The notes: generated by a model from the letters alone, not told the origin. Counted from the first letter of the stretch, positions 34,600-43,978 are shown. The stretch is DNA of 64,000 nucleotides from Mucilaginibacter sp. (GCF_028288205.1 NZ_JAQBOD010000039.1:124001-188000), one strand, 5' to 3'. Numbers and translations: made by a program.

Positions 34600-35385
34600 C
34601 TAAATTCGTATTAAAAAATCCTCCTTAACCTGTCCGCTTCTAAAAAATACCAATCCAATCCAAAACAAATCAATGGTTACAGTTACCCGCGGATGTGCTT
34701 TTATTTCGGCCCAGGCTTCTTTCATGCCTTCGCTCCAGTAAATATCGTCGAATATAAGCAGGGTATTTTCGTGCACTTTGGGCAGGCACCATTCAAAATA
34801 TTTTAGGGTAGCGTCTTTTTGATGATTGCCATCAACAAATACAAAGTCAAGCTGGTTTAACCCGGCAATTACACCCGGCAGGGTATTATCAAAGTTGCCC
34901 GTTATCAGTTCAATATTATTTAGGTTGGTTTTTTTAAAGCTTTCTTTGGCGATGCTGGCAGTTTCGGGGCAGCCTTCTAACGTATAAACTTTTACATTTG
35001 GCGCGGCTTTTTGCAGGTACAATGTCGTAGTGCCTAAACAGGTGCCTAACTCAATTATATTGGTTGGTTGCAAATCGGCAACCAGGCGGTAAAGCAATTG
35101 CGCCAGCTTGGGTGGTTTAAGGGCGTTTTTGGCAATATCACCTACGCGTTTTTGGCGTTCGTTATTTACGTGCGAGCCTGCGCCTAAGTCGGTTACGGTG
35201 ATAATTCTATCGTCATTTAATAAGCCTTCGCGTATGCTTTCTATTTCGGTATATACTTTTTTGGCACGAAAATCGTAAATTACTTTATCAATTAATTGGT
35301 ATACAAAAGGGGAATGTAAACCATGCCTGTTTTTGGCCTTTAAGCGGTATAACAGATAGTCTTTGGCGAACCTTAAATTAAACAT
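34600..35385 (-). CDS. Class I SAM-dependent methyltransferase (Methyltransf_24-like)
   Basis: 261 residues. A Bacteroidota-type N-terminus (KNRHGLHSPFVYQLID) leads to a Rossmann fold with IELGTCLGTTTLYL (motif I), VYTLEGCPETA (acidic beta-2) and LDFVFVDGNHQKDATLKYF (DGNH with metal-like acidic residues) and LLIFDDIYWSEGM. The last two resemble O-methyltransferases of the catechol type, which use Mg. The physiological acceptor is unknown. The gene is convergent with the Omp85-like gene (19-base gap) and divergent from the next. Confidence 0.83.
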   Translation of the reverse strand: MFNLRFAKDYLLYRLKAKNRHGLHSPFVYQLIDKVIYDFRAKKVYTEIESIREGLLNDDRIITVTDLGAGSHVNNERQKRVGDIAKNALKPPKLAQLLYRLVADLQPTNIIELGTCLGTTTLYLQKAAPNVKVYTLEGCPETASIAKESFKKTNLNNIELITGNFDNTLPGVIAGLNQLDFVFVDGNHQKDATLKYFEWCLPKVHENTLLIFDDIYWSEGMKEAWAEIKAHPRVTVTIDLFWIGLVFFRSGQVKEDFLIRI

Positions 35386-35428
35386 GGTTGTAAAATTATA
35401 TAAACGTTAGTAATTTAGCGGTACAGAA

Positions 35429-36286
35429 ATGATAAATCTAACAGAAGTTAATTCTTTGATACGCCTGCTGGACGACCCTGACCAAGAAATATACAATCTT
35501 GTGCACGCTAAATTATTGTCGTACGGCAGCGAGGCTATTGAGCATTTGGAATCGGCATTTGAGCAGGCTTTTGATGCTGTACAGCAAGAGCGCATTGCTA
35601 ATTTGGTGCACGAGATACAATTTGGCATTGTAAAAAACGATTTAAAGCTTTGGTATCAGGGAGGCGCGTTCGATTTACTGCAAGGCATACTGATAATTAA
35701 CCGCTACCAATACCCTGACCTTGACGAGCAGAAAATAATTAACCAAATAGAGGCCATTAAGCGCGATATATGGATACAAATGATGAACGAGGTCAGCCCT
35801 GTAGAGCAGGTAAAGCTTATCAATCATGTATTTTACCATATGTATGGGTTCAGCGGCAATACATCCAATCACCAGGACCCGCAGAACAGCTATTTGAGCC
35901 AGGTTATCGAAACCAAGAAGGGTAACCAGATACTTTTAGCCATTATTTATTCCATCATAGCGCAGAAGCTGGATATACCGGTACATGGGGTAAACCTGCC
36001 GCAGCATTTTATTTTGGCTTATTTAGATGAGAGCAAGGAAAGCGAATTTGAGAGCGGCATCCTGTTTTACATCAACGCGTTTAACAAGGGCTTTATATTT
36101 GGCCGCCGCGATGTGGACATGTTTTTAAAGCAATTGAACCTGAGCTTCGATAAGCAATTTTACGAGCCCTGCTCAAACACCGACATCATCAAACGTGTAC
36201 TACGCAACCTCATCAGTTCGTACGAGCACTTGGGATCATCAGAGAAAGTGGCCGAGCTGAATGAACTGCTAACGATATTGGGTTAA
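35429..36286 (+). CDS. SirB1-like transglutaminase-fold protein
   Basis: 285 residues. An N-terminal helical part (about 1-75) is followed by a transglutaminase-like core of the SirB1/YchA type: NSYLSQVIETKKGNQILLAIIYSIIAQKLDIPVHGV and LPQHFILAYLD. In typical transglutaminases the first block carries a catalytic Cys; here the position after KKGNQ reads ILLAII with no Cys, as in many SirB1 proteins with G-x-P-I/L-S. The conserved His is in QHFILAY. The tail has a TPR-like helix pair. Likely non-catalytic; function unknown. Confidence 0.72.
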   Translation: MINLTEVNSLIRLLDDPDQEIYNLVHAKLLSYGSEAIEHLESAFEQAFDAVQQERIANLVHEIQFGIVKNDLKLWYQGGAFDLLQGILIINRYQYPDLDEQKIINQIEAIKRDIWIQMMNEVSPVEQVKLINHVFYHMYGFSGNTSNHQDPQNSYLSQVIETKKGNQILLAIIYSIIAQKLDIPVHGVNLPQHFILAYLDESKESEFESGILFYINAFNKGFIFGRRDVDMFLKQLNLSFDKQFYEPCSNTDIIKRVLRNLISSYEHLGSSEKVAELNELLTILG

Positions 36287-36531
36287 TTGTAGTTGTAGCC
36301 AACTACACTTATTGTCATCTAGAACATAGTGAGAGATCTGTACACGCGGATTATATTGTAACCAGGAATTTAAAGACTTTAAAGATGTAGGAGTTGCCGT
36401 GCTCCCGCCTGATGAATTACTGAGTTATTTATAGCATTCGCCTCACTTAATTACACTATTCAAGTGTCCATGTTTGCAACAAATAAACATTGTGCCCGCC
36501 CGTTCAAGTGTGGGCATTTAAACGGGCAGTG
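36287..36531. other. Intergenic region with one hairpin
   Basis: 245 bases between convergent genes. A 7-bp stem gcccgtt (36498-36504) with aacgggc (36521-36527) could end transcription from either side, but it has no long T run. A short worn repeat piece, gtcatctagaacatagtgag, lies near 36314. No gene seen. Confidence 0.4.
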
Positions 36532-37053
36532 TTAACCAACTCCATTAACCCGCAGATCAATTACCTGTTGTGTGGTTAAATTGACATCTAATTGCCAGTA
36601 GTGGTCGCCACCGTCAAGTACCGTTTTATAATCGTCCTCATAGGTAATTGCATTATCCTGGTTATAGAGAAAGTTTATATGAAGCACTTTCTCGCCGCGC
36701 TCATTAATAAAACCAGCGAATTGCATGAAGTGCTTTCCTGAAGCTTTATACGGATAGTCTTTGTAATGGCCGATATGCGATCTACCGTGTCCGACAACTT
36801 GTTGAATAAAAATACTTTGAAATATTTCAATATCAGCTTTGGTGGGTGTAAATCTTTTGGCAAGGTTGATACCGGAGCCTTTTAATTTTTCGGTTGGGTA
36901 ATCGGCTGTAAAGACTGTTCCTTTATGCCAGGCTATGGTAATACCCAGGTTGGTTGGCTTTTTTGTCGGGAAGATATCTATCGATGCTTTACAGCCACTC
37001 AACGCCGTAGTAAGCAAGAAACCGATAATTATTAGCTGCAATGATTTTATCAT
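36532..37053 (-). CDS. Hypothetical lipoprotein
   Basis: 173 residues from the ATG at 37053; an upstream in-frame codon would add a poor, charged extension. The signal ends TALSGC (Cys about 20). The mature part has no family I recognise. It contains FTADYPTEKLKGSGINL, a histidine-rich stretch VVGHGRSHIGHYKDYP and a C-terminal DGGDHYWQLDVNLT. The length and a short conserved-looking core suggest a small periplasmic binding or structural protein. It is monocistronic between repeat-rich gaps. Confidence 0.65.
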   Translation of the reverse strand: MIKSLQLIIIGFLLTTALSGCKASIDIFPTKKPTNLGITIAWHKGTVFTADYPTEKLKGSGINLAKRFTPTKADIEIFQSIFIQQVVGHGRSHIGHYKDYPYKASGKHFMQFAGFINERGEKVLHINFLYNQDNAITYEDDYKTVLDGGDHYWQLDVNLTTQQVIDLRVNGVG

Positions 37054-37476
37054 AAATTTATTTTTAGTTCGAGGCATGTCTTGCTTAACAATCCTAAAAG
37101 TATAAAATCATTTGTAATTCTGAGCATAGCGCAGAATCTTGTACGAGCGATATGTCGATATGTAAGGTATATACTATTTGGTGTATAAGATCCTTCGCTA
37201 TGCTCAGGATGACAAAAGACGAAACAAAAAAGAGGCTGTCCACTTTGTTTCATCATGGTTCAACAACTCCAAAAATCTTGTTTCACCACTTTAAAAGTAG
37301 CTATTGGCAATTATTTGATAATCAGCATAATATTAAAAAATCATTCGTAAAAATCCTGACGAATAAGTTGTTTCATTTTGTTTCACCACTTTTTCACTAT
37401 CACCTCATAAACAACACTTTAACTCAAAATCTTGTTTCACTTGTTTCATCTGTTTCACACTTGCGTGAAACAAGAG
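37054..37476. repeat. 423-base repeat-rich gap (inverted pair and GTTTCA array)
   Basis: No credible gene. A perfect 12-bp inverted pair, ctgagcatagcg (37120-37131) with cgctatgctcag (37196-37207), is a copy of the widespread TTCGCTATGCTCAGGATGACA repeat. From 37248 to 37474 the word GTTTCA recurs, including copies at 37434, 37443 and 37452 spaced 9 bases apart, and cttgtttcac (37431-37440) pairs with gtgaaacaag (37465-37474). Confidence 0.65.
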
Positions 37477-39687
37477 TTACTCTGCTTTAGACATTGACGG
37501 TGGTACCGCATCCGGCGAACTTCCCCATTGCTTGTTAGGCCTTGGCCCCATATTCAGTACAAGCACCCCGCCTTTAACCAGGGTTGCATGATCAAACCAT
37601 GGTTTATTAAGCGGCTCGCCATTTAAAGTGGCCGATTGAACGTATTTGTTTTGTGCCGATACATTTTTCGCTTCAATCACAAAGGTTTTCTTATTACCCA
37701 AAGTAATGGTCGATTTTGAAAATATCGGGCTTCCTATAAGCCATATCGGGTAACTTGGGATCATAGGGTCAGAGTAAATGCCCATTGCACTGCTTACGTA
37801 AAAGTGAGATAGCAGGCCGGTGTCTTCATCCCCGCACATGCCCAACGGATTTGCACTATACCATACATCCATAATTTCGCGTACACGTTTTTGCGTTTTC
37901 CAGGGAGCACCCGAGTAGTTGTACAGGTAAGGTATATTCCGCGAGAATTCATTTCCGTGTGCATAATTTCCAATTAAACCTGTCATATCAGGGAACAGGT
38001 CAAGGAATTTATATTTTGATGTTTTATATTGTTCTACAAAAAGAGCGTCGAGTTTATTGTTAAAATTAGTTCTGCCGCCCATTAAATTGATCAGGCCCTG
38101 TACATCATGGCTGACATACCAGGTGTATATCCAACTGTTCATTTCAGCAAAATAATCCCTTCCACCTTGCCCGCCCCCTAATTTGGGATCAAAAGGGGTT
38201 ACCCATTTACCATCCTCTGTTTTAGGCGACATGAAACCGGTTTCTTTATTAAACACGTTCTGATAATCATGAGCATGTTTCATAAAATACTCATAATCGT
38301 CCGTCTTGCCTAAGCCCTTTGCAACCTGTGCAATGCACCAGGCCTCGTAGGCGGCTTGTAGCGTAACGGTAACAGATTGTCGTTTTTCAGAGGGGTGCAC
38401 TTCCTTGATCCACTCTTGTTGGCCGGGTGCCAATGACGGGAAAAATCCGTTTTTAACATAAAAGCTATCCAGGTGTGTAGCAGGCCCTTTCCGCCACGGC
38501 AATTTGGTCGATCCCAAAAAATCTTCCTTCATATTGGCGTAGGCCCTTTCCACATCAAAATTCCGGATACCATGCAGATACAGATCTGCTACATTAACCA
38601 AACTGGTATGTTGAAACATACCACCTTGCCCGATAACAGCCGGATATAGTTGACTTTTTTCTAAGGATGCATACCTTTGTGATCTTTCAGCTATTTTATC
38701 ATCCCTGAGTTTCATCCGGCCCTCAAGGCTTTCGCCACCATTGTTAAAATATATGCCTGTGTAAAATATTTTACGCTGAGCTTCTGTACCGCCTTCAACT
38801 TTAAACAGATCCAACGATGCGGCCCATTTGCTTTTTGCGCTGTTCTTTACCGCTTCAAAGTTCCATGCAGGGATACCTTTTTCAAGGTTTTGCTTTGCCT
38901 GCTCGCTGCTTTCATTGGATACACCAACCTTTACCTCTATTTGTTCGCCTTTTGATGTGACATAGTTTGCATAAGCGCCTACGTTGGTACCGCTTTGCGT
39001 ATTTGTTCCGGCAAACGCCTTATCACCACTCCATGAACCGAATGACTTGAACGGCTTGCTGAATTTTGCATAAAAATAATAACCGCGGTTCCCGGTCCCT
39101 TCCTGCCATTCAATGGTAGTTTCATCTACCACCTTAAATTGAGCATTACTGCCCAACAAAATGTGCGAATCTGAACTTTGAGGGAAGGTGAACTTAAAGT
39201 ACGATGCCTGCTCGGCAACCGTATACTCAACATTTATATCATAATCTTCCAGCAAAAGTGAAGAATAATAAGGCGTTACTTTTTCAAAATCATGATCATA
39301 GTTAGACGCCATTTTAGCCGGGGTTACTTCAATATTCCCGGTAGTTGCCATGATCCATGAGGGAATTGTTTTTGTACCATACCTTACCTCATCTCTAAGC
39401 GAGAAGCTAAATACTTTGTCGGTAAGGTACCTGTCGTAGATCTCGGGCCAGGGGTTTGAGCATATTTTAAGCGACCCGGCACCAGGTAGTTGAACACTGG
39501 GATCTGTTGCTACCAACAGTTGACCTATACCCCCGATATTAGGATCCACATAATCTAATGCTGTTTTCTGTTTGGTTTGCGCAGACGCTTTTTTGGCTTG
39601 TGCAGGCGCTTTTTTAGTTTGTGCAGATGCACAGGCAGCAATAAAAAGACTCCCAATAAATAAATTAATAAAACCTGAAATTTTCAT
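37477..39687 (-). CDS. Divergent GH92 family protein (alpha-mannosidase family)
   Basis: 736 residues with a signal ending CASAQ and a short repeated linker (KKAPAQAKKASAQTKQK). GH92 blocks present: DYVDPNIGG, FYTGIYFNN, YEAWCIAQVAKGLGKTDDYE, DMTGLIGNYAHGNEFS with the putative acid Glu, IPYLYNYSGAPWKTQ and GDEDTGLLSHFYVSSAMGIY with the Asp pair. GH92 enzymes are calcium-dependent exo-alpha-mannosidases. Differences from the usual form: the YSxFSLWDTYRA stretch between residues about 310 and 345 appears to be missing, and GNEPSHH reads GNEFSRN. Activity or specificity may therefore differ. It lies 127 bases after the TIM-barrel pair. Confidence 0.83.
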   Translation of the reverse strand: MKISGFINLFIGSLFIAACASAQTKKAPAQAKKASAQTKQKTALDYVDPNIGGIGQLLVATDPSVQLPGAGSLKICSNPWPEIYDRYLTDKVFSFSLRDEVRYGTKTIPSWIMATTGNIEVTPAKMASNYDHDFEKVTPYYSSLLLEDYDINVEYTVAEQASYFKFTFPQSSDSHILLGSNAQFKVVDETTIEWQEGTGNRGYYFYAKFSKPFKSFGSWSGDKAFAGTNTQSGTNVGAYANYVTSKGEQIEVKVGVSNESSEQAKQNLEKGIPAWNFEAVKNSAKSKWAASLDLFKVEGGTEAQRKIFYTGIYFNNGGESLEGRMKLRDDKIAERSQRYASLEKSQLYPAVIGQGGMFQHTSLVNVADLYLHGIRNFDVERAYANMKEDFLGSTKLPWRKGPATHLDSFYVKNGFFPSLAPGQQEWIKEVHPSEKRQSVTVTLQAAYEAWCIAQVAKGLGKTDDYEYFMKHAHDYQNVFNKETGFMSPKTEDGKWVTPFDPKLGGGQGGRDYFAEMNSWIYTWYVSHDVQGLINLMGGRTNFNNKLDALFVEQYKTSKYKFLDLFPDMTGLIGNYAHGNEFSRNIPYLYNYSGAPWKTQKRVREIMDVWYSANPLGMCGDEDTGLLSHFYVSSAMGIYSDPMIPSYPIWLIGSPIFSKSTITLGNKKTFVIEAKNVSAQNKYVQSATLNGEPLNKPWFDHATLVKGGVLVLNMGPRPNKQWGSSPDAVPPSMSKAE

Positions 39688-39814
39688 TTTTTCTGATGTT
39701 TAGGTTAAAAATATGGTTAAACTTTTTATCGTTTAGGCCGCTTTAATGTGCAAATGCAAACAAAAAGAGACTGTCTCTAAACAGCCCTCTTTAAATATAA
39801 CTTTAATCCTAACT

Positions 39815-40939
39815 TTATACTAACGCTTCGGCCTCTACCCTGTCGCGCAATGCTTTTACGTAGCCTACACTAAACGGCCAGGCGTTGCCGCCTGCCATGC
39901 CGGGTACATGATCCGGAAACACTACGCCATCAAAATTAACCCGTTTAAGGGCCTTCATGATGGTGTACATATTGGTATAGCCGCTATCTACAAACGTCTC
40001 CACAAAATGCGGTATAGGGCGCTCAATATTACGGAAATGCACCTTGAATATCTTTTTCTGCGCACCAAAGTAATCTATCATCTCTACCGGCGATTTACCT
40101 GTGGTATTGCCACCTTCCATCCATGAACCTACACAAAGACATAGACCAACATTAGGGCTGTTGGCAATTTCCATTGCTTTCTTGTATCGCTCAAAATGAC
40201 TAAAAATACGCGGAACACCGGCCAGTTTCGGTATTGGTGGGTCGTCTGGATGCACTCCTATCCGGACATTATTTTCCTCGGCAACCGGGGCCACCTGCCT
40301 GATAAAGTAGGTCCAGTTGTCCCATAATTCTTCTTCGCTATACTCCCTGCCGTGTGATAGCGGCGGGTAATATTTATTTTTATTCCACCGCCCGCTGTTT
40401 ACGCCAAACTGGTCAAATGCCCGGGCAGAAGCACCGCCGCGTGTGGTTTCGCTTGGCGAGTCCCATATACCGTTACCCATGTGGGCATAAGTAGTATAGG
40501 TTATGCCGGCCGCGCCTAAGTTGCGCAAGTGTTTTTTATATTCTTCTACCTTGGCATCACGTCCGGGCAGGTTCAATACTATCTTGTCCTGGTTATGCAC
40601 TGCACCGTTACCCAAGCCATATACGTTAATGCCTTGCTCGGCAAAATGCAGCCTGGTACCCTTGTAAAATTCGGCATTGTCATTTGGCGGATCGGTCCAA
40701 ACCGTAACATCTTCCAGCCCCATTTGCTTGTACCAGGTCATGGTATTTACATTGGCGCGGGCATTGGGCTGCATCACTATGCGCATGGTTGATTTTTTGC
40801 CCGGCTGTGCCAGCAGGGTTTCCATCCTGTCCCTAAATTCGGCATCGCTTATCTCGGCTGATGCGGTGCCCAGTCCGGCTGCCGATACTGCTGCCAGCGC
40901 GATACTCTTCTTTATAAAGTCTCTGCGGTTATCGCTCAT
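39815..40939 (-). CDS. Tat-exported UxuA-like (mannonate dehydratase family) TIM-barrel protein, metal ligands intact
   Basis: 374 residues. A twin-arginine signal (NRRDFIKKSIALAAVSAAG) precedes a TIM barrel related to mannonate dehydratase. The four Mn-ligand positions of UxuA are filled: His in GVHPDDPP (about 229), Cys in LCLCVGSW (about 267), His in KVHFRNI (about 299) and Asp in VFPDHVPG (about 341). UxuA is normally cytoplasmic in hexuronate breakdown, so an exported member probably acts on another sugar acid or oxidised sugar. It is the second of a tandem pair (33 bases after its paralog), upstream of the GH92 gene. Confidence 0.82.
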   Translation of the reverse strand: MSDNRRDFIKKSIALAAVSAAGLGTASAEISDAEFRDRMETLLAQPGKKSTMRIVMQPNARANVNTMTWYKQMGLEDVTVWTDPPNDNAEFYKGTRLHFAEQGINVYGLGNGAVHNQDKIVLNLPGRDAKVEEYKKHLRNLGAAGITYTTYAHMGNGIWDSPSETTRGGASARAFDQFGVNSGRWNKNKYYPPLSHGREYSEEELWDNWTYFIRQVAPVAEENNVRIGVHPDDPPIPKLAGVPRIFSHFERYKKAMEIANSPNVGLCLCVGSWMEGGNTTGKSPVEMIDYFGAQKKIFKVHFRNIERPIPHFVETFVDSGYTNMYTIMKALKRVNFDGVVFPDHVPGMAGGNAWPFSVGYVKALRDRVEAEALV

Positions 40940-40972
40940 GATCTTTAATTTTTTCTCTTTTAATTTAATTCT

Positions 40973-42133
40973 TTAGGCAATAGCCGCTTCTTCTTCTACT
41001 CTGTCGCGCAGGCATTTGGTATAGCCTATGGTCCAGGCCAGGCTCGGGTCGTAAGCTTCATTGGTTCTTCCGCCCACCTGGGTTATCATCTGAGGAATAT
41101 TATCGGCAATTAGTACACCATCAAAGTTTACTTTCTTTAGCGCTTTCATCACTTTATACATATCAATATTACCACTATCTACAAAAGTTTTGGTAAATGC
41201 CGCCGAACCATCAATATTGCTCACCCGCACTTTGAATAGTTTATTCTGTTTGCCAAAATAATCTATCATGCCTGCAGCATCCTTACCCAGGTTATTGCCG
41301 CCTTCGGCCCAGGTACCTACGCTAAGGCAAAGGCCCACGTTAGGGCTTTTAGCCAGATCGATAGCGTGTTTATAGCCATCAAAACTACTAAACAGGCGCG
41401 GTACACCCGCCAGTTTTGGCACCGGCGGATCATCTGGCAATATGCCTATCCTTACATTATTCTCTTTAGCTACAGGGGCAACCGCTTTAATAAAATGCTC
41501 AAAGTTTGCCCACATTTCCTTTTGGGTATATTCCCTGCCGTGCGATAGCGGGCCGGTATATTTCTTATCACCCCACTGCCCCCAGCTTTCACCACCGGGG
41601 TTATAGCTGCGTGCAACAGCGCCCGAGCGTGCAACGCCGTTGGCCGAGCTCCATACACCATTACCCATGTGGGCATAAGTAGTATAAGTAATGCCTGCCT
41701 TACCCAAAGCGCGCAGATGTTGCTTATACAGCTCTATCCTTTCATCACGACCGGGCATATTTAAAACTATCTTCTCATCATTAAGCAACGAGTTGTTGTT
41801 AAGGCCGTATACTTCTAATCCCGCGTCGCCAAAATACTTTTTGCGGTCGGTGTAGTAATCCGGCCCCTTGGTATCATCGGGCCATAGTATAATGTGCTTT
41901 ACACCCATCTGTTTGTAAAAGCTTAGTTGTTGGGCGGTAGCTTCTGCAGGTGCCTGTACGGCTACCCTTATGGTCGACTTAGCCATCAGCTCCTGCAAGG
42001 CGTCGCCGCTTACATTTTTTCCGGGGGGAGCAACGGCAGGTGTAGCGGCCACAGCAACGCCAATACTGCCCATAGATACCGCTGCCACAGATACGCCGGC
42101 TTGTCTGATAAAATCTCTGCGATTCTCTTTCAT
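40973..42133 (-). CDS. Tat-exported UxuA-like paralog with lost metal ligands
   Basis: 386 residues from the ATG at 42133, with a twin-arginine signal (NRRDFIRQAGVSVAAVS). It aligns over its whole length with the neighbouring protein (KIVLNMPGRDERIELYKQHL, GITYTTYAHMGNGVW, HGREYTQKEMW). Three of the four Mn ligands are changed: GILPDDPP (His to Leu), LCLSVGTW (Cys to Ser) and KVRVSNI (His to Arg). The fourth keeps Asp but the next residue is changed (IADNIPQ for FPDHVPG). The reading frame is undamaged, so the protein is probably made but not a UxuA-type dehydratase. It could bind ligand or partner its paralog. Confidence 0.8.
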   Translation of the reverse strand: MKENRRDFIRQAGVSVAAVSMGSIGVAVAATPAVAPPGKNVSGDALQELMAKSTIRVAVQAPAEATAQQLSFYKQMGVKHIILWPDDTKGPDYYTDRKKYFGDAGLEVYGLNNNSLLNDEKIVLNMPGRDERIELYKQHLRALGKAGITYTTYAHMGNGVWSSANGVARSGAVARSYNPGGESWGQWGDKKYTGPLSHGREYTQKEMWANFEHFIKAVAPVAKENNVRIGILPDDPPVPKLAGVPRLFSSFDGYKHAIDLAKSPNVGLCLSVGTWAEGGNNLGKDAAGMIDYFGKQNKLFKVRVSNIDGSAAFTKTFVDSGNIDMYKVMKALKKVNFDGVLIADNIPQMITQVGGRTNEAYDPSLAWTIGYTKCLRDRVEEEAAIA

Positions 42134-42454
42134 GAAATGTATTATTATTAAGCTATAATTGGTCAATAACAGCACGAGGGCTCGTCGCCTCAAATACGTT
42201 GTTCAATATTAGGCAATAATCGATTGCAGAGGTATATATTTTCGGTAAATTGATTGTTACAAGCGTGGATCAGGATTTTTAGAATTGGAGGATGGCAGGA
42301 TTAATACACTGCGTATCAAGTGTTCGCGAAAAAGCGACGGACTAAGAGAAGAGTTTAACGTGCACGTTCATCCCAATTTCCCGCACTTTTATCCCATTTA
42401 TTTTAGTGGTTGATATCAGCGCGTTACCTTGCGGCATAATTAAACCTGGTACAC
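42134..42454. other. 321-base divergent intergenic region
   Basis: It separates the UxuA-like pair from the LytS-type kinase and must hold both promoters. I see no exact TTG/TAnnTTTG pair, no RNA gene and no reading frame of note. Confidence 0.35.
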
Positions 42455-43978
42455 ATGAAAGATCTGTTAAAAAAGCCCGTAACATTTGAAAAAATTGAGT
42501 TCTGGGCAGCCACTGCCATTTATGTGTTTGCCATATTTACTTTGCTGGGTGCCTCGCACCTGGGTTGGGACCACTGGGACATACCATATGGTTACCTGTT
42601 TGAAAAATATAACGTACCGTTTTCGTATATTAAATATTATTTCATCCCCACACTATGCAGGTATACAACCTACTATTGCGCTTACCTTGCGTTAACTTTC
42701 ATTATTGTAAAGCGCATTGCCAATAAACAAAATATTGTCTTAACTATAGGGCTTATTTTATGTATTTATATAATAGTAGTTGCCGTATTTGGCACTACCG
42801 GCACATGGCTGAGATCTTACTTATTTCATAACAAGTCAGAAGCCTATGTATATAACCTACTTTTTAAACAGCAGATAATTGATATACTTTGGTTATTGAT
42901 CATTTTTGGTTTTTACACGCTTGCAAAATATGTCTTCATTATATTAACAGAAAATTTCGAGGCCAGGTTTGGGGGGCTTACACAAGTGACCAAGGATGCT
43001 GGTGTAGCCTTGGGTATATGGATACTAAGCGTATTTTTCTTTCTATTGAACTATATACATTGGTCGTATACAACTATTTGGTCTGAGGTTATATTGTTTG
43101 CTATCTGTTTATACTGGTATGCATCACATATTCTTATTCCAAAGATAATTGCCGAAAAAGGCGAATTGGGCACATTTTTAGCAAGGGTGTTAGTCCTATT
43201 ATTCATTTCTATCTTCCCTGTCGCTATACTGATGTTTGTAATCTTTCACAGGGTGCAGGCACCTGTTATTGTTAACCTGATCAATATAGGGGTGAGTTTA
43301 TTTATCATTTCTCCGCTTTCCTGGTTTTTATACCAGCACAGGCAGAATAAAAGTGCAGAATTGGTGGGCCTGAAAACCGCCCTGGGCCGCTCATCTGCCA
43401 ATCTTGATTTTTTACGATCACAAATAAACCCGCACTTTTTATTTAATGCGCTCAATACCTTATATGCCACATCTATACAGGAAAAAGCCGACCGTACCGG
43501 CGAGGGCATTCAAAAGCTGGGCGATATGATGCGCTTTATGTTGCAGGAAAATGTACAGGAACATATATCATTAATGCGCGAGGTTGATTACCTGAATAAT
43601 TACATCGACCTGCAAAAACTGCGCACACAAACATCGCCTGATATTGTGATAAATACAGAGATTGAGGAATCAATAAACGGCCTGCAAATAGCCCCGATGT
43701 TGTTGATACCTTTTGTAGAGAATGCCTTTAAACATGGTATCAGCCTGCGCGAGCCATCGCACATAAAAATCACCTTGCAAACCCGTGGCACACAACTGCT
43801 TTTTGATGTTTATAACAGCATTCACCCAAAATTAGATAACGACCCCGAAAAAAACAAAAGTGGCATAGGGCTTGCAAATGTAAAACAGCGGCTGCAACTG
43901 TTATATCCGCAACGGCATGAATTAGTTATCCGCGAAAACGCTAAAGAATTTTTTATACATCTTACAGTAAATTTGTAA
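42455..43978 (+). CDS. LytS/YehU-type sensor histidine kinase
   Basis: 507 residues. About eight membrane helices in the first 300 residues are followed by the His_kinase domain: FLRSQINPHFLFNALNTLYA with the phospho-acceptor His (about 326), then an HATPase region with LLIPFVENAFKHGIS (N-box) and KSGIGLANVKQRLQLLYP (G-box). There is no periplasmic or PAS sensor domain, so the signal is probably sensed by the membrane part. Its partner is the LytTR regulator at 44507, with a small open frame in between. Confidence 0.92.
   Translation: MKDLLKKPVTFEKIEFWAATAIYVFAIFTLLGASHLGWDHWDIPYGYLFEKYNVPFSYIKYYFIPTLCRYTTYYCAYLALTFIIVKRIANKQNIVLTIGLILCIYIIVVAVFGTTGTWLRSYLFHNKSEAYVYNLLFKQQIIDILWLLIIFGFYTLAKYVFIILTENFEARFGGLTQVTKDAGVALGIWILSVFFFLLNYIHWSYTTIWSEVILFAICLYWYASHILIPKIIAEKGELGTFLARVLVLLFISIFPVAILMFVIFHRVQAPVIVNLINIGVSLFIISPLSWFLYQHRQNKSAELVGLKTALGRSSANLDFLRSQINPHFLFNALNTLYATSIQEKADRTGEGIQKLGDMMRFMLQENVQEHISLMREVDYLNNYIDLQKLRTQTSPDIVINTEIEESINGLQIAPMLLIPFVENAFKHGISLREPSHIKITLQTRGTQLLFDVYNSIHPKLDNDPEKNKSGIGLANVKQRLQLLYPQRHELVIRENAKEFFIHLTVNL

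Noticed and set aside
36287..36531. RNA gene or riboswitch in the gap
   Set aside because: Only a single 7-bp hairpin and worn repeats; no conserved riboswitch core and the neighbours converge.
37050..37256. Minus-strand frame containing HPEHSEGS
   Set aside because: It is the translation of a known dispersed repeat core (TTCGCTATGCTCAGGATGACA), not a conserved gene; it overlaps a gap full of inverted repeats.
37152..37490. 112-codon plus-strand frame
   Set aside because: It runs through the GTTTCA array and the end of the GH92 gene and has a repeat-driven composition.
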